This document shows, in pieces, positions 18,030 through 25,510 of a stretch of DNA of 64,000 bases. The notes below the pieces were generated by a model. It had not been told where the DNA came from. It saw nothing but the letters and a program-made list of their open reading frames with translations, and made no database searches. Within the stretch, counting starts at the first letter, position 1, and every line of letters starts with the position of its first letter. The DNA is taken from NCBI GenBank assembly GCA_964433345.1, contig CAYSQJ010000001.1, positions 62,001 through 126,000 on the forward strand, in the 5' to 3' direction. A program made the translations under genes and the position numbers. This stretch comes from Ga0077527 sp964433345 (GTDB taxonomy: Bacteria; Pseudomonadota; Gammaproteobacteria; Burkholderiales; SG8-41).

Positions 18030-19086
18030 CAGCCTGCAGGGGAACCGGACTGCGCCGCCGCGCCGGGAGAATGCCCGATGGACGGAACAGCATCATCAGC
18101 ACCAGCGCGAGGCCGAACAGCAGCATGCGCAGGTCCGAGGGATCGACGAACACCTCGCCGAACCAGCGCTGCTGCAGGGGGCCGACATAGCGCAGGGCCT
18201 CGGGTAGCGCAGTCAGCAGCACGGCGCCGAGCACGACGCCCCAGACATTGCCCATGCCGCCGAGCACCACCATGCACAGCACCATGATGGAATCGATCAG
18301 GTGGAAGCTTTCCGGGCTGATGAAGCCCTGGAAGGACGCGAACAGGCCGCCGGCGACGCCGCCGAAAGTCGCGCCCATGGCGAAGGCCAGCAGTTTCATG
18401 TTGCGGGTATTGATGCCCATCGCCGATGCCGCGAGCTCATCGTCGCGGATCGCCACCCAGGCGCGGCCGATGCGCGAGTTCTCCAGGCGCAGCGAGATCG
18501 CGATCGACAGCACGGCTCCGACCAGGAACACGAAATAGTAGTTGTGCACCGGCGTGAACGTGAGACCGGCGAAGCTGTGCGACTGCGCCAGGGAAAAGCT
18601 GCCGAACTGCAGAGGGTCGATCAGCGTGATGCCCTGCGGCCCGTTGGTGATGTTGAACGGACGGTTCAGGTTGTTGAGGAAAACGCGGATGATTTCGCCG
18701 AAACCGAGCGTGACGATGGCGAGGTAGTCGCCGCGCAGCCGCAGCGTCGGTGCACCGAGCAGGATGCCGAAGACTGCGGCCACTGCCGCGCCCAGGGGCA
18801 GGATCACGTAGAACGGCCAGTGCACCGCGAACTGCGGCGAGGCAAGCAGCGCGTAGCTGTAGGCGCCGACTGCGAAGAAGGCGATGTAGCCGAGATCGAG
18901 CAGCCCGGCGAAGCCGACGACGATGTTGAGCCCGAGTGCCAGCATGATGAACAGCAGCGCGACGTCGGCGATGCGCACCCAGGCGCGGCCGAGCAGGGCT
19001 TCGATCAGGAAGGGCGCGGCGAGCAGAAGCAGGGCGAGGGCGAGCCAGGCTGTCCAGCGCAGGAGCGGATTGTGCGCCGGGTTCAT
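18001..19086 (-). CDS. livM: Branched-chain amino acid-type ABC permease LivM
   Basis: Inner-membrane permease subunit, 361 residues, with about ten hydrophobic segments and family sequences GLNIVVGFAGLLDLGYIAFF, LRLRGDYLAIVTLGFGEIIR and GGMGNVWGVVLGA. A C-terminal tail of about 35 residues (basic and Gly-rich) extends past the last membrane segment. It overlaps livH by four bases and livG by 14-29 bases. Confidence 0.95.
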   Translation of the reverse strand: MNPAHNPLLRWTAWLALALLLLAAPFLIEALLGRAWVRIADVALLFIMLALGLNIVVGFAGLLDLGYIAFFAVGAYSYALLASPQFAVHWPFYVILPLGAAVAAVFGILLGAPTLRLRGDYLAIVTLGFGEIIRVFLNNLNRPFNITNGPQGITLIDPLQFGSFSLAQSHSFAGLTFTPVHNYYFVFLVGAVLSIAISLRLENSRIGRAWVAIRDDELAASAMGINTRNMKLLAFAMGATFGGVAGGLFASFQGFISPESFHLIDSIMVLCMVVLGGMGNVWGVVLGAVLLTALPEALRYVGPLQQRWFGEVFVDPSDLRMLLFGLALVLMMLFRPSGILPARRRSPVPLQAGGGKAHGAG

Positions 19087-20006
19087 GCGCGGTCTCCGAC
19101 GTTCCGGCCCATCAGCCCCGAGGGCCGCAGCACCAGCACCAGCACCAGCACCAGGAAGGCAAAGATGTCACGGTAGTTGCTGCCCAGCACGCCGCCGGTG
19201 ATGTCCCCGATGTAGCCGGAAGCGAGACTTTCGATGACGCCGAGCAGCAGCCCGCCGAGCACGGCGCCGGCGACGTTGCCGATGCCGCCGAGCACTGCAG
19301 CGGTGAAGGCCTTGAGGCCGAGCATGAAGCCCATGAAGTAATGGCCGATGCCGTAATAGAGCACCACCATCAGGCCGGCGATGGCGCCGATCGCCGAGCC
19401 GAGCAGGAAGGTGAAGGCGATCACCGTGTTGGTGTTGACGCCCATCAGGCCGGCGACTTCGGGGTTCTGCTCGGTTGCGCGCATCGCGCGCCCCATGCGG
19501 CTTGCCTTGATGAACCACAGCAGCCCCGCCATGATCGTGCAGGCGAGCAGGAAGATCGTCGCCTGCAGCGAGGTCATCTGCGCCCCGAACAGCGTGAACC
19601 GCACGGGTTCGATGATCGAAGGCAGGGAGATGTACTGCTTGCCCCAGACCAGCGCCGCCGAATACTGCAGCAGTATCGATACGCCGATGGCCGTGATCAG
19701 CGGCGCCAGCCGCGGTGCGCGGCGCAGCGGACGGTAGGCGGCGCGCTCGATCGACAATCCGAGCACCGCGCAGACCAGCATCGCGCCGCAGGCGGCCAAC
19801 CCCAGCACCACCGGCGCCGGCAGGCCCGCAGCCGCCAGCAGCTGCAGCAGCGTCAGCGACACCAGGGCGCCGATCATCGTGATGTCGCCGTGGGCGAAAT
19901 TGATCAGGCCGAGGATGCCGTAGACCATCGTGTAGCCGAGCGCGACCAGCGCGTAGATGCTGCCCAGCACCAGGCCATTGACGATTTGTTGGGCGAAAAT
20001 TTCCAT
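19083..20006 (-). CDS. livH: Branched-chain amino acid-type ABC permease LivH
   Basis: Inner-membrane permease subunit with eight or more membrane segments and family motifs LVLGSIYALVALGYTMVYG, LINFAHGDITMIGA and GGIGNVAGAVLGG. I place the start at the ATG at 20006, giving 307 residues (E. coli LivH 308); an upstream ATG at 20027 lies inside a strong hairpin between livK and livH and is less likely. Four-base overlap with livM. Confidence 0.95.
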   Translation of the reverse strand: MEIFAQQIVNGLVLGSIYALVALGYTMVYGILGLINFAHGDITMIGALVSLTLLQLLAAAGLPAPVVLGLAACGAMLVCAVLGLSIERAAYRPLRRAPRLAPLITAIGVSILLQYSAALVWGKQYISLPSIIEPVRFTLFGAQMTSLQATIFLLACTIMAGLLWFIKASRMGRAMRATEQNPEVAGLMGVNTNTVIAFTFLLGSAIGAIAGLMVVLYYGIGHYFMGFMLGLKAFTAAVLGGIGNVAGAVLGGLLLGVIESLASGYIGDITGGVLGSNYRDIFAFLVLVLVLVLRPSGLMGRNVGDRA

Positions 20007-20018
20007 CTGCAGAGACGC

Positions 20019-20044
20019 CAACGGCACCCTTCAGGGTGCCGTTG
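20019..20044 (-). promoter_or_regulatory. Intergenic hairpin between substrate-binding protein and livH
   Basis: A perfect 11-bp inverted repeat (CAACGGCACCC / GGGTGCCGTTG) with a four-base loop lies in the short gap after the binding-protein stop. There is no U-tract, so it looks like an mRNA-stabilising or partial-attenuation stem, which is common where a binding protein must be made in excess of its permease. Confidence 0.7.
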
Positions 20045-20060
20045 TGTCCGTCGTTGCGGG

Positions 20061-21287
20061 TTATTTGGTTCCGGCTTCGGCTGCCGGTGCCCCGGCTGCG
20101 GCGTCGGGCTTGATCACTTCCAGCGGCTGCCACTGGCCGCCCTTGACCACGTAAATGGTGATCGGGCCATTCTTCAGATCACCTTTTTCGTCAAAGGCGA
20201 TGGGCCCGATGACCCCCTGGTGGTCGGTCTTGCCGATCTCCGGGAGGAATTTTGCGGGCTCGGCGCTGCCGGCGCGCTTCATTGCCTCGACCAGCACGAA
20301 TACCGCGTCATAGCCCATCGGGGCGAACAGCTCGACCTCCTGGTTGAACTTCGCCTTGTATTTCTCGAGGAAGGCATTACCGCCGGGCATCTGGTCCTTG
20401 GGCAGTCCCGGAATCGAGGCCATCGCGCCTTCGGCCGCATCGCCGGCGAGCTTGATGAAATTGGGGGTCTGCATGCCGTCGCCACCGATGAACGAGGCCT
20501 TGATGCCGAGATCCTTCATCTGCTTGATCATCGGTCCGGCCTGCGGATCAATGCCGCCGAACATGATCAGGTCGGGCTTGCGGCCCTTGATTTTGGTCAG
20601 GATCGCCTTGAAGTCGGTGTCCTTGTCGGTGGTGTGTTCGCGGGCGACGATCTTGCCGCCGGCGGCCTTCACCGTCGCCTCGAAGTTGTCGGCAAGGCCC
20701 TGGCCGTAGGCGGTGCTGTCGTCGATCACCGCTATGTTTTTCGCCTTCAGCTTGTTCATCGCGAAGCGCGCCAGCGTCGGACCCTGCTGGCCATCGTGGG
20801 CGACGACCCGGAAGGTGGTCTTGAAGCCTTTCAGCGTGTAGTCGGGGTTGGTCGAGGAGGGTGAAATCTGCGGTATTCCGGCATCGGCATAGACCTTGGA
20901 GGCCGGAATCGATGCACCGGAATTGAAGTGTCCCACCACCGCGGCGACTTTCGCATCCACGAGTTTCTGTGCCACCGTGGTGGCCTTGGTCGGGTTGGCC
21001 TCGTCGTCCTCGGCGACCAGTTCGAGGCGGACTTTCCTGCCGCCGATTTCGACGCCCTGCGCATTCAGATCTTCGACGGCGAGCTGCACGCCGTTGCGGA
21101 TGTCGATGCCGATATGGGCCTGCGGTCCGGTCAGCGGCGAGGCCGAGCCGATTTTCACCGTCATGACTTCCGGCGGCTTAGGCGCTTCAACTTTCGGTGC
21201 AGGCGGCGGCTCTTCCTTGCCGCAGGCGACGAGCAGGGCGGCGGCAACGACGGCGGCCAGGGTGTGGCGGATCTTGTGCATCTGCAT
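20061..21287 (-). CDS. livK: Branched-chain amino acid-type ABC substrate-binding lipoprotein
   Basis: Periplasmic ligand receptor of the LivHMGF importer. The 408-residue product has a lipoprotein signal (lipobox LLVAC, Cys22) and then a proline-rich linker, unlike soluble LivJ/LivK. The Leu/Ile/Val-binding fold is clear from VKIGSASPLTGPQAHIGIDI, AVVGHFNSGASIPASKVYAD and DDSTAYGQGLADNF. Ligand may be branched-chain amino acids or another small amide or acid; the family is broad. First gene of the predicted seven-gene operon that ends with the kinases. Confidence 0.92.
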   Translation of the reverse strand: MQMHKIRHTLAAVVAAALLVACGKEEPPPAPKVEAPKPPEVMTVKIGSASPLTGPQAHIGIDIRNGVQLAVEDLNAQGVEIGGRKVRLELVAEDDEANPTKATTVAQKLVDAKVAAVVGHFNSGASIPASKVYADAGIPQISPSSTNPDYTLKGFKTTFRVVAHDGQQGPTLARFAMNKLKAKNIAVIDDSTAYGQGLADNFEATVKAAGGKIVAREHTTDKDTDFKAILTKIKGRKPDLIMFGGIDPQAGPMIKQMKDLGIKASFIGGDGMQTPNFIKLAGDAAEGAMASIPGLPKDQMPGGNAFLEKYKAKFNQEVELFAPMGYDAVFVLVEAMKRAGSAEPAKFLPEIGKTDHQGVIGPIAFDEKGDLKNGPITIYVVKGGQWQPLEVIKPDAAAGAPAAEAGTK

Positions 21288-21437
21288 GGAGGGCTCCAGT
21301 CCGAAGGTCTGTCGGGCAATCAGTCCGCAGTACGCGGCAGATCGCAGGCTCAGTATTTAACCCATTGTTACTGAAAGGGATTTATCGATTATCCGGAGCA
21401 CGCAAGGTGCTGTCAATTTAACTTCGGGAACAGCCCA

Positions 21438-21466
21438 GAAAAAAGCCGGCGGGCGCCGGCTTTTTC
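21438..21466. terminator. Bidirectional Rho-independent terminator
   Basis: The self-complementary GCCGGC at 21445-21450 and 21455-21460 with a GGGC loop is flanked by A6 on the left and T5 on the right. It lies just after the cytochrome c gene (minus strand) and upstream of the livK operon, so it ends the cytochrome transcript. Confidence 0.88.
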
Positions 21467-21488
21467 GATGCTGAAAATTCACGCCGGG

Positions 21489-21797
21489 TTATTTCAGCGC
21501 GAGGATCCATTGCACGATGGACTTGATGTCGGCTTCCTTGACATGCGCATTGGGCGGCATCGGTGCCGGGCCCCAGACGCCGGATCCGCCAGTCTTCACT
21601 TTCTGGATCAGCTTCGCTTCGGCACCCTTGTCGTTGCGGTACTTGGCTGCGATTTCCTTGTAGCCGGGGCCGATGGCCTTGCGGTCCATCGCATGGCAGG
21701 TCATGCAGCCGCTGGACTGCGCGAGTTTTTCCGAGGCAGCAGCGCTGCCTGCAAACAGCACTCCGAGCATGACGAGTGCGGCGTGTAGCAGTTTCAT
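21489..21797 (-). CDS. Small periplasmic class I c-type cytochrome
   Basis: A 102-residue exported electron carrier. A signal peptide (about 1-21) precedes the heme-binding CMTCH (C31, C34, H35) and a distal methionine ligand M80 in PAPMPPNAHV, with the C-terminal helix IKSIVQWILAL. This is the cytochrome c551/c552 type serving respiratory oxidases or reductases. It is a single-gene unit closed by a strong terminator. Confidence 0.93.
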   Translation of the reverse strand: MKLLHAALVMLGVLFAGSAAASEKLAQSSGCMTCHAMDRKAIGPGYKEIAAKYRNDKGAEAKLIQKVKTGGSGVWGPAPMPPNAHVKEADIKSIVQWILALK

Positions 21798-22020
21798 GAA
21801 GACTCCTTGACGATGGGCTCTGAAAATCGAGCGGCGATTGTAGCCCGAAGCCTGCTGCGGCAGAAGACCTGCCGGCCATCATGCGGGAGCCAGGCTGCCA
21901 ATTCGAGAACGTGTTGTAAATAATTGTTTTAATGAATAAATTTTCGGTTATGCCGAGTGACTGACGCCGACCTGCTTATACTCGCAAGCTCACCGTTTCA
22001 ATCGTCGACGAGGAGAACAT

Positions 22021-23292
22021 ATGAAAATCGACACCATCGCCGTACATGGCGGCTACAAACCCGATCCTGTTACCAAGGCCGTGGCAGTGCCTGTGTACCA
22101 GACTACGTCCTACGCCTTCGACAGCACCCAGCACGGCGCAGATCTTTTTGACCTCAAGGTGCAGGGCAACATCTACACCCGCATCATGAACCCGACCACC
22201 GATGTGCTCGAAAAGCGCGTCGCTGAAATGGAAGGCGGCATCGCCGGACTGGGCATGGCTTCCGGCATGGCCGCGATCACCTCCGCGATCATGACCATCG
22301 CCGAGGCTGGCGACAACATCGTCACCTCGAGCGCGCTCTACGGCGGCACCTATAATCTGTTCGCGCATACCCTTCCCCAGTACGGCATCGAGGTGCGTTT
22401 CGCCGACTACCGCGAACCCAAGGCCTGGCAGCAGCTGATCGACGGCAAGACCAAGGCGGTGTTCTGCGAATCGGTAGGCAATCCGCTGGGCAATGTCGTC
22501 GACTTTGGAGAGCTCGCGAAAATCGCCCACGAGCGCGGCGTGCCGGTGATCGTCGACAACACCGTGCCGACGCCCTATCTGTGCCGGCCTTTCGAGCATG
22601 GCGCCGACATCGTCGTGCATTCGCTGACCAAGTATCTCGGCGGCCACGGCAATTCCATCGGCGGCGCGATCGTCGACTCCGGCAACTTCCCCTGGGCCGA
22701 GCACAAGCAGAAATTCCGCAGGCTCAACGAGCCCGACGTGTCCTACCACGGCGTGGTGTACACCGAGGCGCTGGGCGCCGCGGCCTATATCGGACGTGCC
22801 CGGGTGGTGCCCCTGCGCAACATGGGCGCGGCGCTGTCACCTTTCAATGCCTTCCTGATCCTGCAGGGCATCGAGACGCTGGCAGTGCGCATGGACCGCA
22901 TCTGCGAAAACGCGCAGGCCGTTGCCCGTCACCTTCAGGGTCATGCGAAAGTGGGCTGGGTGCGTTACGCCGGCCTGCCCGATCATCCGGACAAGCCGCT
23001 GGTCGACAAATACATGGGGGGGCGTGCCTCCGGCATTCTCAGCTTCGGCATCAAGTCCGGCAGCGCCGGCGGTGCGCGTTTCATCGACGCGCTGAAACTG
23101 GTGACGCGGCTGGTCAACATCGGCGATGCGAAGTCGCTGGCCTGCCATCCGGCGAGCACCACCCACCGCCAGCTGTCGCCCAAGGAACTGGCGAGCGCCG
23201 GTGTCAGCGAGGACATGGTGCGCCTGTCGATCGGCATCGAACACATCGACGACATCATCGCCGACCTGGAGCAGGCGCTCGCTGCCGCGTGA
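22021..23292 (+). CDS. metY: O-acetylhomoserine sulfhydrylase (aminocarboxypropyltransferase)
   Basis: PLP enzyme making homocysteine from O-acetylhomoserine and sulfide in methionine synthesis. The 423-residue length suits MetY rather than the shorter MetB/MetC. Cys/Met-metabolism PLP signatures are present: YTRIMNPTTDVLEKRVAEMEGG, TSSALYGGTYNLF, and the Schiff-base lysine in HSLTKYLGGHGNSIGG. An AGGAGA ribosome-binding site at 22011 supports the ATG at 22021. The 220-base upstream gap contains no recognisable SAM riboswitch. Confidence 0.93.
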   Translation: MKIDTIAVHGGYKPDPVTKAVAVPVYQTTSYAFDSTQHGADLFDLKVQGNIYTRIMNPTTDVLEKRVAEMEGGIAGLGMASGMAAITSAIMTIAEAGDNIVTSSALYGGTYNLFAHTLPQYGIEVRFADYREPKAWQQLIDGKTKAVFCESVGNPLGNVVDFGELAKIAHERGVPVIVDNTVPTPYLCRPFEHGADIVVHSLTKYLGGHGNSIGGAIVDSGNFPWAEHKQKFRRLNEPDVSYHGVVYTEALGAAAYIGRARVVPLRNMGAALSPFNAFLILQGIETLAVRMDRICENAQAVARHLQGHAKVGWVRYAGLPDHPDKPLVDKYMGGRASGILSFGIKSGSAGGARFIDALKLVTRLVNIGDAKSLACHPASTTHRQLSPKELASAGVSEDMVRLSIGIEHIDDIIADLEQALAAA

Positions 23293-23301
23293 CAGCCCGG
23301 T

Positions 23302-24246
23302 TCAGTTTGTACCGCTGATGCTGTCCAGGGTTTTCCGGTAGAGCGCAGCGCGCGGGCCGCCCAGCGCCACGGCTTTCCGCGCGGCGGCCAGCGCCTCGCT
23401 CCGACGGCCCAGTTCGAAGCGGACCTGTGCCAGATTGTTCCAGGCATCCGCGGCCTGCGGGTGTTGAAGGGTGGTCTCATGGTAGGCCGCTTCCGCTTCG
23501 GCCAGCCGGCCCTGTGCGTAGGCGGCATTGCCGAGACCCAGGCGCGCAATGAGGTTTGCCGGCCAGCGCAGGAGTGCGGCGGCGTATGCACCTTGCGCGG
23601 CGGCGGGAGAACTGCGCTCCAGCGCGGCGGCGGCGGCGACATGGTCCGCTTCGGTTGCCGTGGCCGCCAGGCGGTCGGGTTGCAGCACGACCATGGCCCA
23701 GTGCCTGCTGCGCGCCCAGGTGCGCTCAAAAGTTGACAGCGTCATGGCCAGCCGGCGCGTGGTGCCTGAACGCAGGATGATTTCCTCACGCTCGCGGTCG
23801 TAACCGATGACCACGGCGTAATGCCAGACCGGTGCAAATGCCAGCGAAAGATTCTGCAGCACGATGACCGGATTGCCGGCGGCAACTTCCAGCAGCAGGT
23901 CCTCCAGCATGGGCGCCAGCGGATACGCCAGCAGGCCCTGGCGCCGGGTTGCGGCGAGCATCTCCGCCTGCAGCGAGCCTTCGCGTGCCGGCAGGTAGAC
24001 CTGCGACACCAGGGTTTCGGGTGATACCGGGACGCCCGCATGCGTCAATGCCGTGGCCAGTGCGGCCGGACCGCATTGATAGTCCTGTTGCGGGAAAAAC
24101 GGTACCGCGGCGAGTTCAACCCGCGGCGGCATTTCTGCCGGTGGATGTTCGAGCAGTGCCCGGACCTGGGGGGCCGCACATCCTGCAAGCAGAATCGACA
24201 GGAGCAGGACACCCGTGATCGCGGGTGTCCTGAGGCTGCGCAACAC
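23302..24246 (-). CDS. PA2778-family lipoprotein: C39-like cysteine peptidase with TPR repeats
   Basis: A 314-residue predicted lipoprotein (lipobox LLAGC, Cys23). A C39-like papain-fold domain follows, with catalytic Cys58 in QDYQCGPAALATAL and His142 in VWHYAVVIGYD. The C-terminal 100 residues form about two to three TPR units (NAAYAQGRLAEAEAAYHETT, NNLAQVRFELGRRSEALAAA). It is three bases downstream of a PA2779-type gene, the standard pairing. The substrate is not known to me; double-glycine leader cleavage is the activity of related C39 domains. Confidence 0.87.
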   Translation of the reverse strand: MLRSLRTPAITGVLLLSILLAGCAAPQVRALLEHPPAEMPPRVELAAVPFFPQQDYQCGPAALATALTHAGVPVSPETLVSQVYLPAREGSLQAEMLAATRRQGLLAYPLAPMLEDLLLEVAAGNPVIVLQNLSLAFAPVWHYAVVIGYDREREEIILRSGTTRRLAMTLSTFERTWARSRHWAMVVLQPDRLAATATEADHVAAAAALERSSPAAAQGAYAAALLRWPANLIARLGLGNAAYAQGRLAEAEAAYHETTLQHPQAADAWNNLAQVRFELGRRSEALAAARKAVALGGPRAALYRKTLDSISGTN

Positions 24247-24249
24247 CGC

Positions 24250-24627
24250 TTAGCGGACGGACCGCGTGAACGGGAAGACCTTGGTCAGGCCCAGAATGTC
24301 GGTGACCAGCAGGATGATGAAGACTGCGAACAGCACGCCGACAATGCCTGCGCCGGCAGGCAGCTCGTCAATGCGGCCTGCGAGTTCTTTCACTTCCTGG
24401 TCCGATAACGCGTCGACGCGCGCTTTTGCCGCATCGGCATCAACGCCGAAGGACTGCATTTGTGAACGCACGTCCTCCCGTTCGAGAAAGCTGCGGACGC
24501 GCTCGCGTTCGGAGCTGGCGTAAATCTGGTCGGTGGTGACGATATCCGCGGATGCGGGCAACGGCAATCCGAGGGCAAAAGTGCAGACAACAAGCAGGCG
24601 GGCGATGGCGCGGTTAAAACGGTTCAT
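24250..24627 (-). CDS. PA2779-family small membrane protein
   Basis: A 125-residue protein with an N-terminal signal peptide (about 1-27, ending ASADIVTTDQ), a charged helical middle (ERERVRSFLEREDVRSQM) and a C-terminal membrane helix (about 97-117, GVLFAVFIILLVTDILGL). This matches the PA2779 family always found beside PA2778-type peptidases. A role as partner or substrate of the adjacent peptidase is inference from the pairing. Confidence 0.87.
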   Translation of the reverse strand: MNRFNRAIARLLVVCTFALGLPLPASADIVTTDQIYASSERERVRSFLEREDVRSQMQSFGVDADAAKARVDALSDQEVKELAGRIDELPAGAGIVGVLFAVFIILLVTDILGLTKVFPFTRSVR

Positions 24628-24723
24628 AGGGCAGCTCCTTGTGAAATGGGCACAAATTCAAGCATTACCCCCGGGCGACGGAATGACTTATGCAATTCCG
24701 GTTTTTATTGAGGTCGCCGCTCA

Positions 24724-24757
24724 GCAGTGGCTGAGCGCTGGCGCGATCAGCCACTGC
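24724..24757. repeat. 11-bp perfect inverted repeat in intergenic region
   Basis: GCAGTGGCTGA and TCAGCCACTGC are separated by 12 bases in the 203-base gap upstream of the PA2779-type gene. There is no T-tract on either strand, so a terminator is unlikely; it may be an operator or an mRNA stem. Confidence 0.6.
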
Positions 24758-24831
24758 ATGCCTGCAGTTTACCTGCATTGCCAAAACGGCGCAGCCTTGT
24801 CGCAGCGTGGCGGGTGCTGCGCGCTACGGCC

Positions 24832-25476
24832 TCAGGTCCAGCGCACGGTGTCGGCGCGGTCTTCGGCGTTGAGCAGGGTGGTGGTGTAGACCCAGGTGGC
24901 GTCGCAGAGATCGTAACGCCGGCTCAGCTGGCGGCGCACTTCGTTCTCTGCTTCACCCGCGGGTATCTTGGAGCGCTCCCACATTGCGAGGTCGGGCCGG
25001 CGAGTGATCATCAGCGCGCTCGCGCGTCCCGGCTGATCGTCGGCGCAGCGCCACAGGCCGATGACCTGGGAGTCGTAGGCCGCCTCGAAACCCGGCCAGG
25101 CGGCCGCGCACAGCGACAGGAACTCCGTCCAGTTCCCGTCCGGCAGTTCGAACCAGCGGAAGGCGTAGTTGCCCTGGCGTCGCGGCGGCAGCGGCGAATC
25201 AGGGCGCAGCGTCGCCCGCATCGGACGGCTGCGGATCTGCCGCAGATTTTCCACGCCTTGCATCAGTTCTTCGGCGATGCCGGAATCGCCGGCTGAAGGC
25301 CAGACCGTGATCGCGTTCAGTTCGTCGCGGGGGCAACCGATTTGCGAGCGCCAGACGCCAAACAGCGCGCCGCCCCGTCCGGTCCAGTCGAGGCGGCCGA
25401 GTTCATCGGCTACCGTGGCAAAAGTCCGGGGGGCACAGCTGATCGCGTGATGGACGTAGACCGGAGTGTCCGCCAT
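24832..25476 (-). CDS. Uncharacterised protein downstream of ilvD
   Basis: A 214-residue cytosolic protein without signal or membrane segments. The pattern (VYVHHAISCAPRTFATVADE, FGVWRSQIGCPRDELNAITVW, GNYAFRWFELPDGNWTEFLSL) resembles a duplicated dimeric alpha/beta-barrel domain of the NIPSNAP/EthD kind, but I cannot assign a family firmly. It starts 34 bases after ilvD on the same strand and may be co-transcribed. Confidence 0.72.
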   Translation of the reverse strand: MADTPVYVHHAISCAPRTFATVADELGRLDWTGRGGALFGVWRSQIGCPRDELNAITVWPSAGDSGIAEELMQGVENLRQIRSRPMRATLRPDSPLPPRRQGNYAFRWFELPDGNWTEFLSLCAAAWPGFEAAYDSQVIGLWRCADDQPGRASALMITRRPDLAMWERSKIPAGEAENEVRRQLSRRYDLCDATWVYTTTLLNAEDRADTVRWT

Positions 25477-25510
25477 GGTCTTTGTGCCTCGGGTCCGTGT
25501 TCGTGGGCTA

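Noticed and set aside
21798..22020. SAM-responsive riboswitch upstream of metY
   Set aside because: I found no recognisable SAM-I/II/SAH core in the 220-base gap; the region is mostly unstructured and partly A+T-rich.
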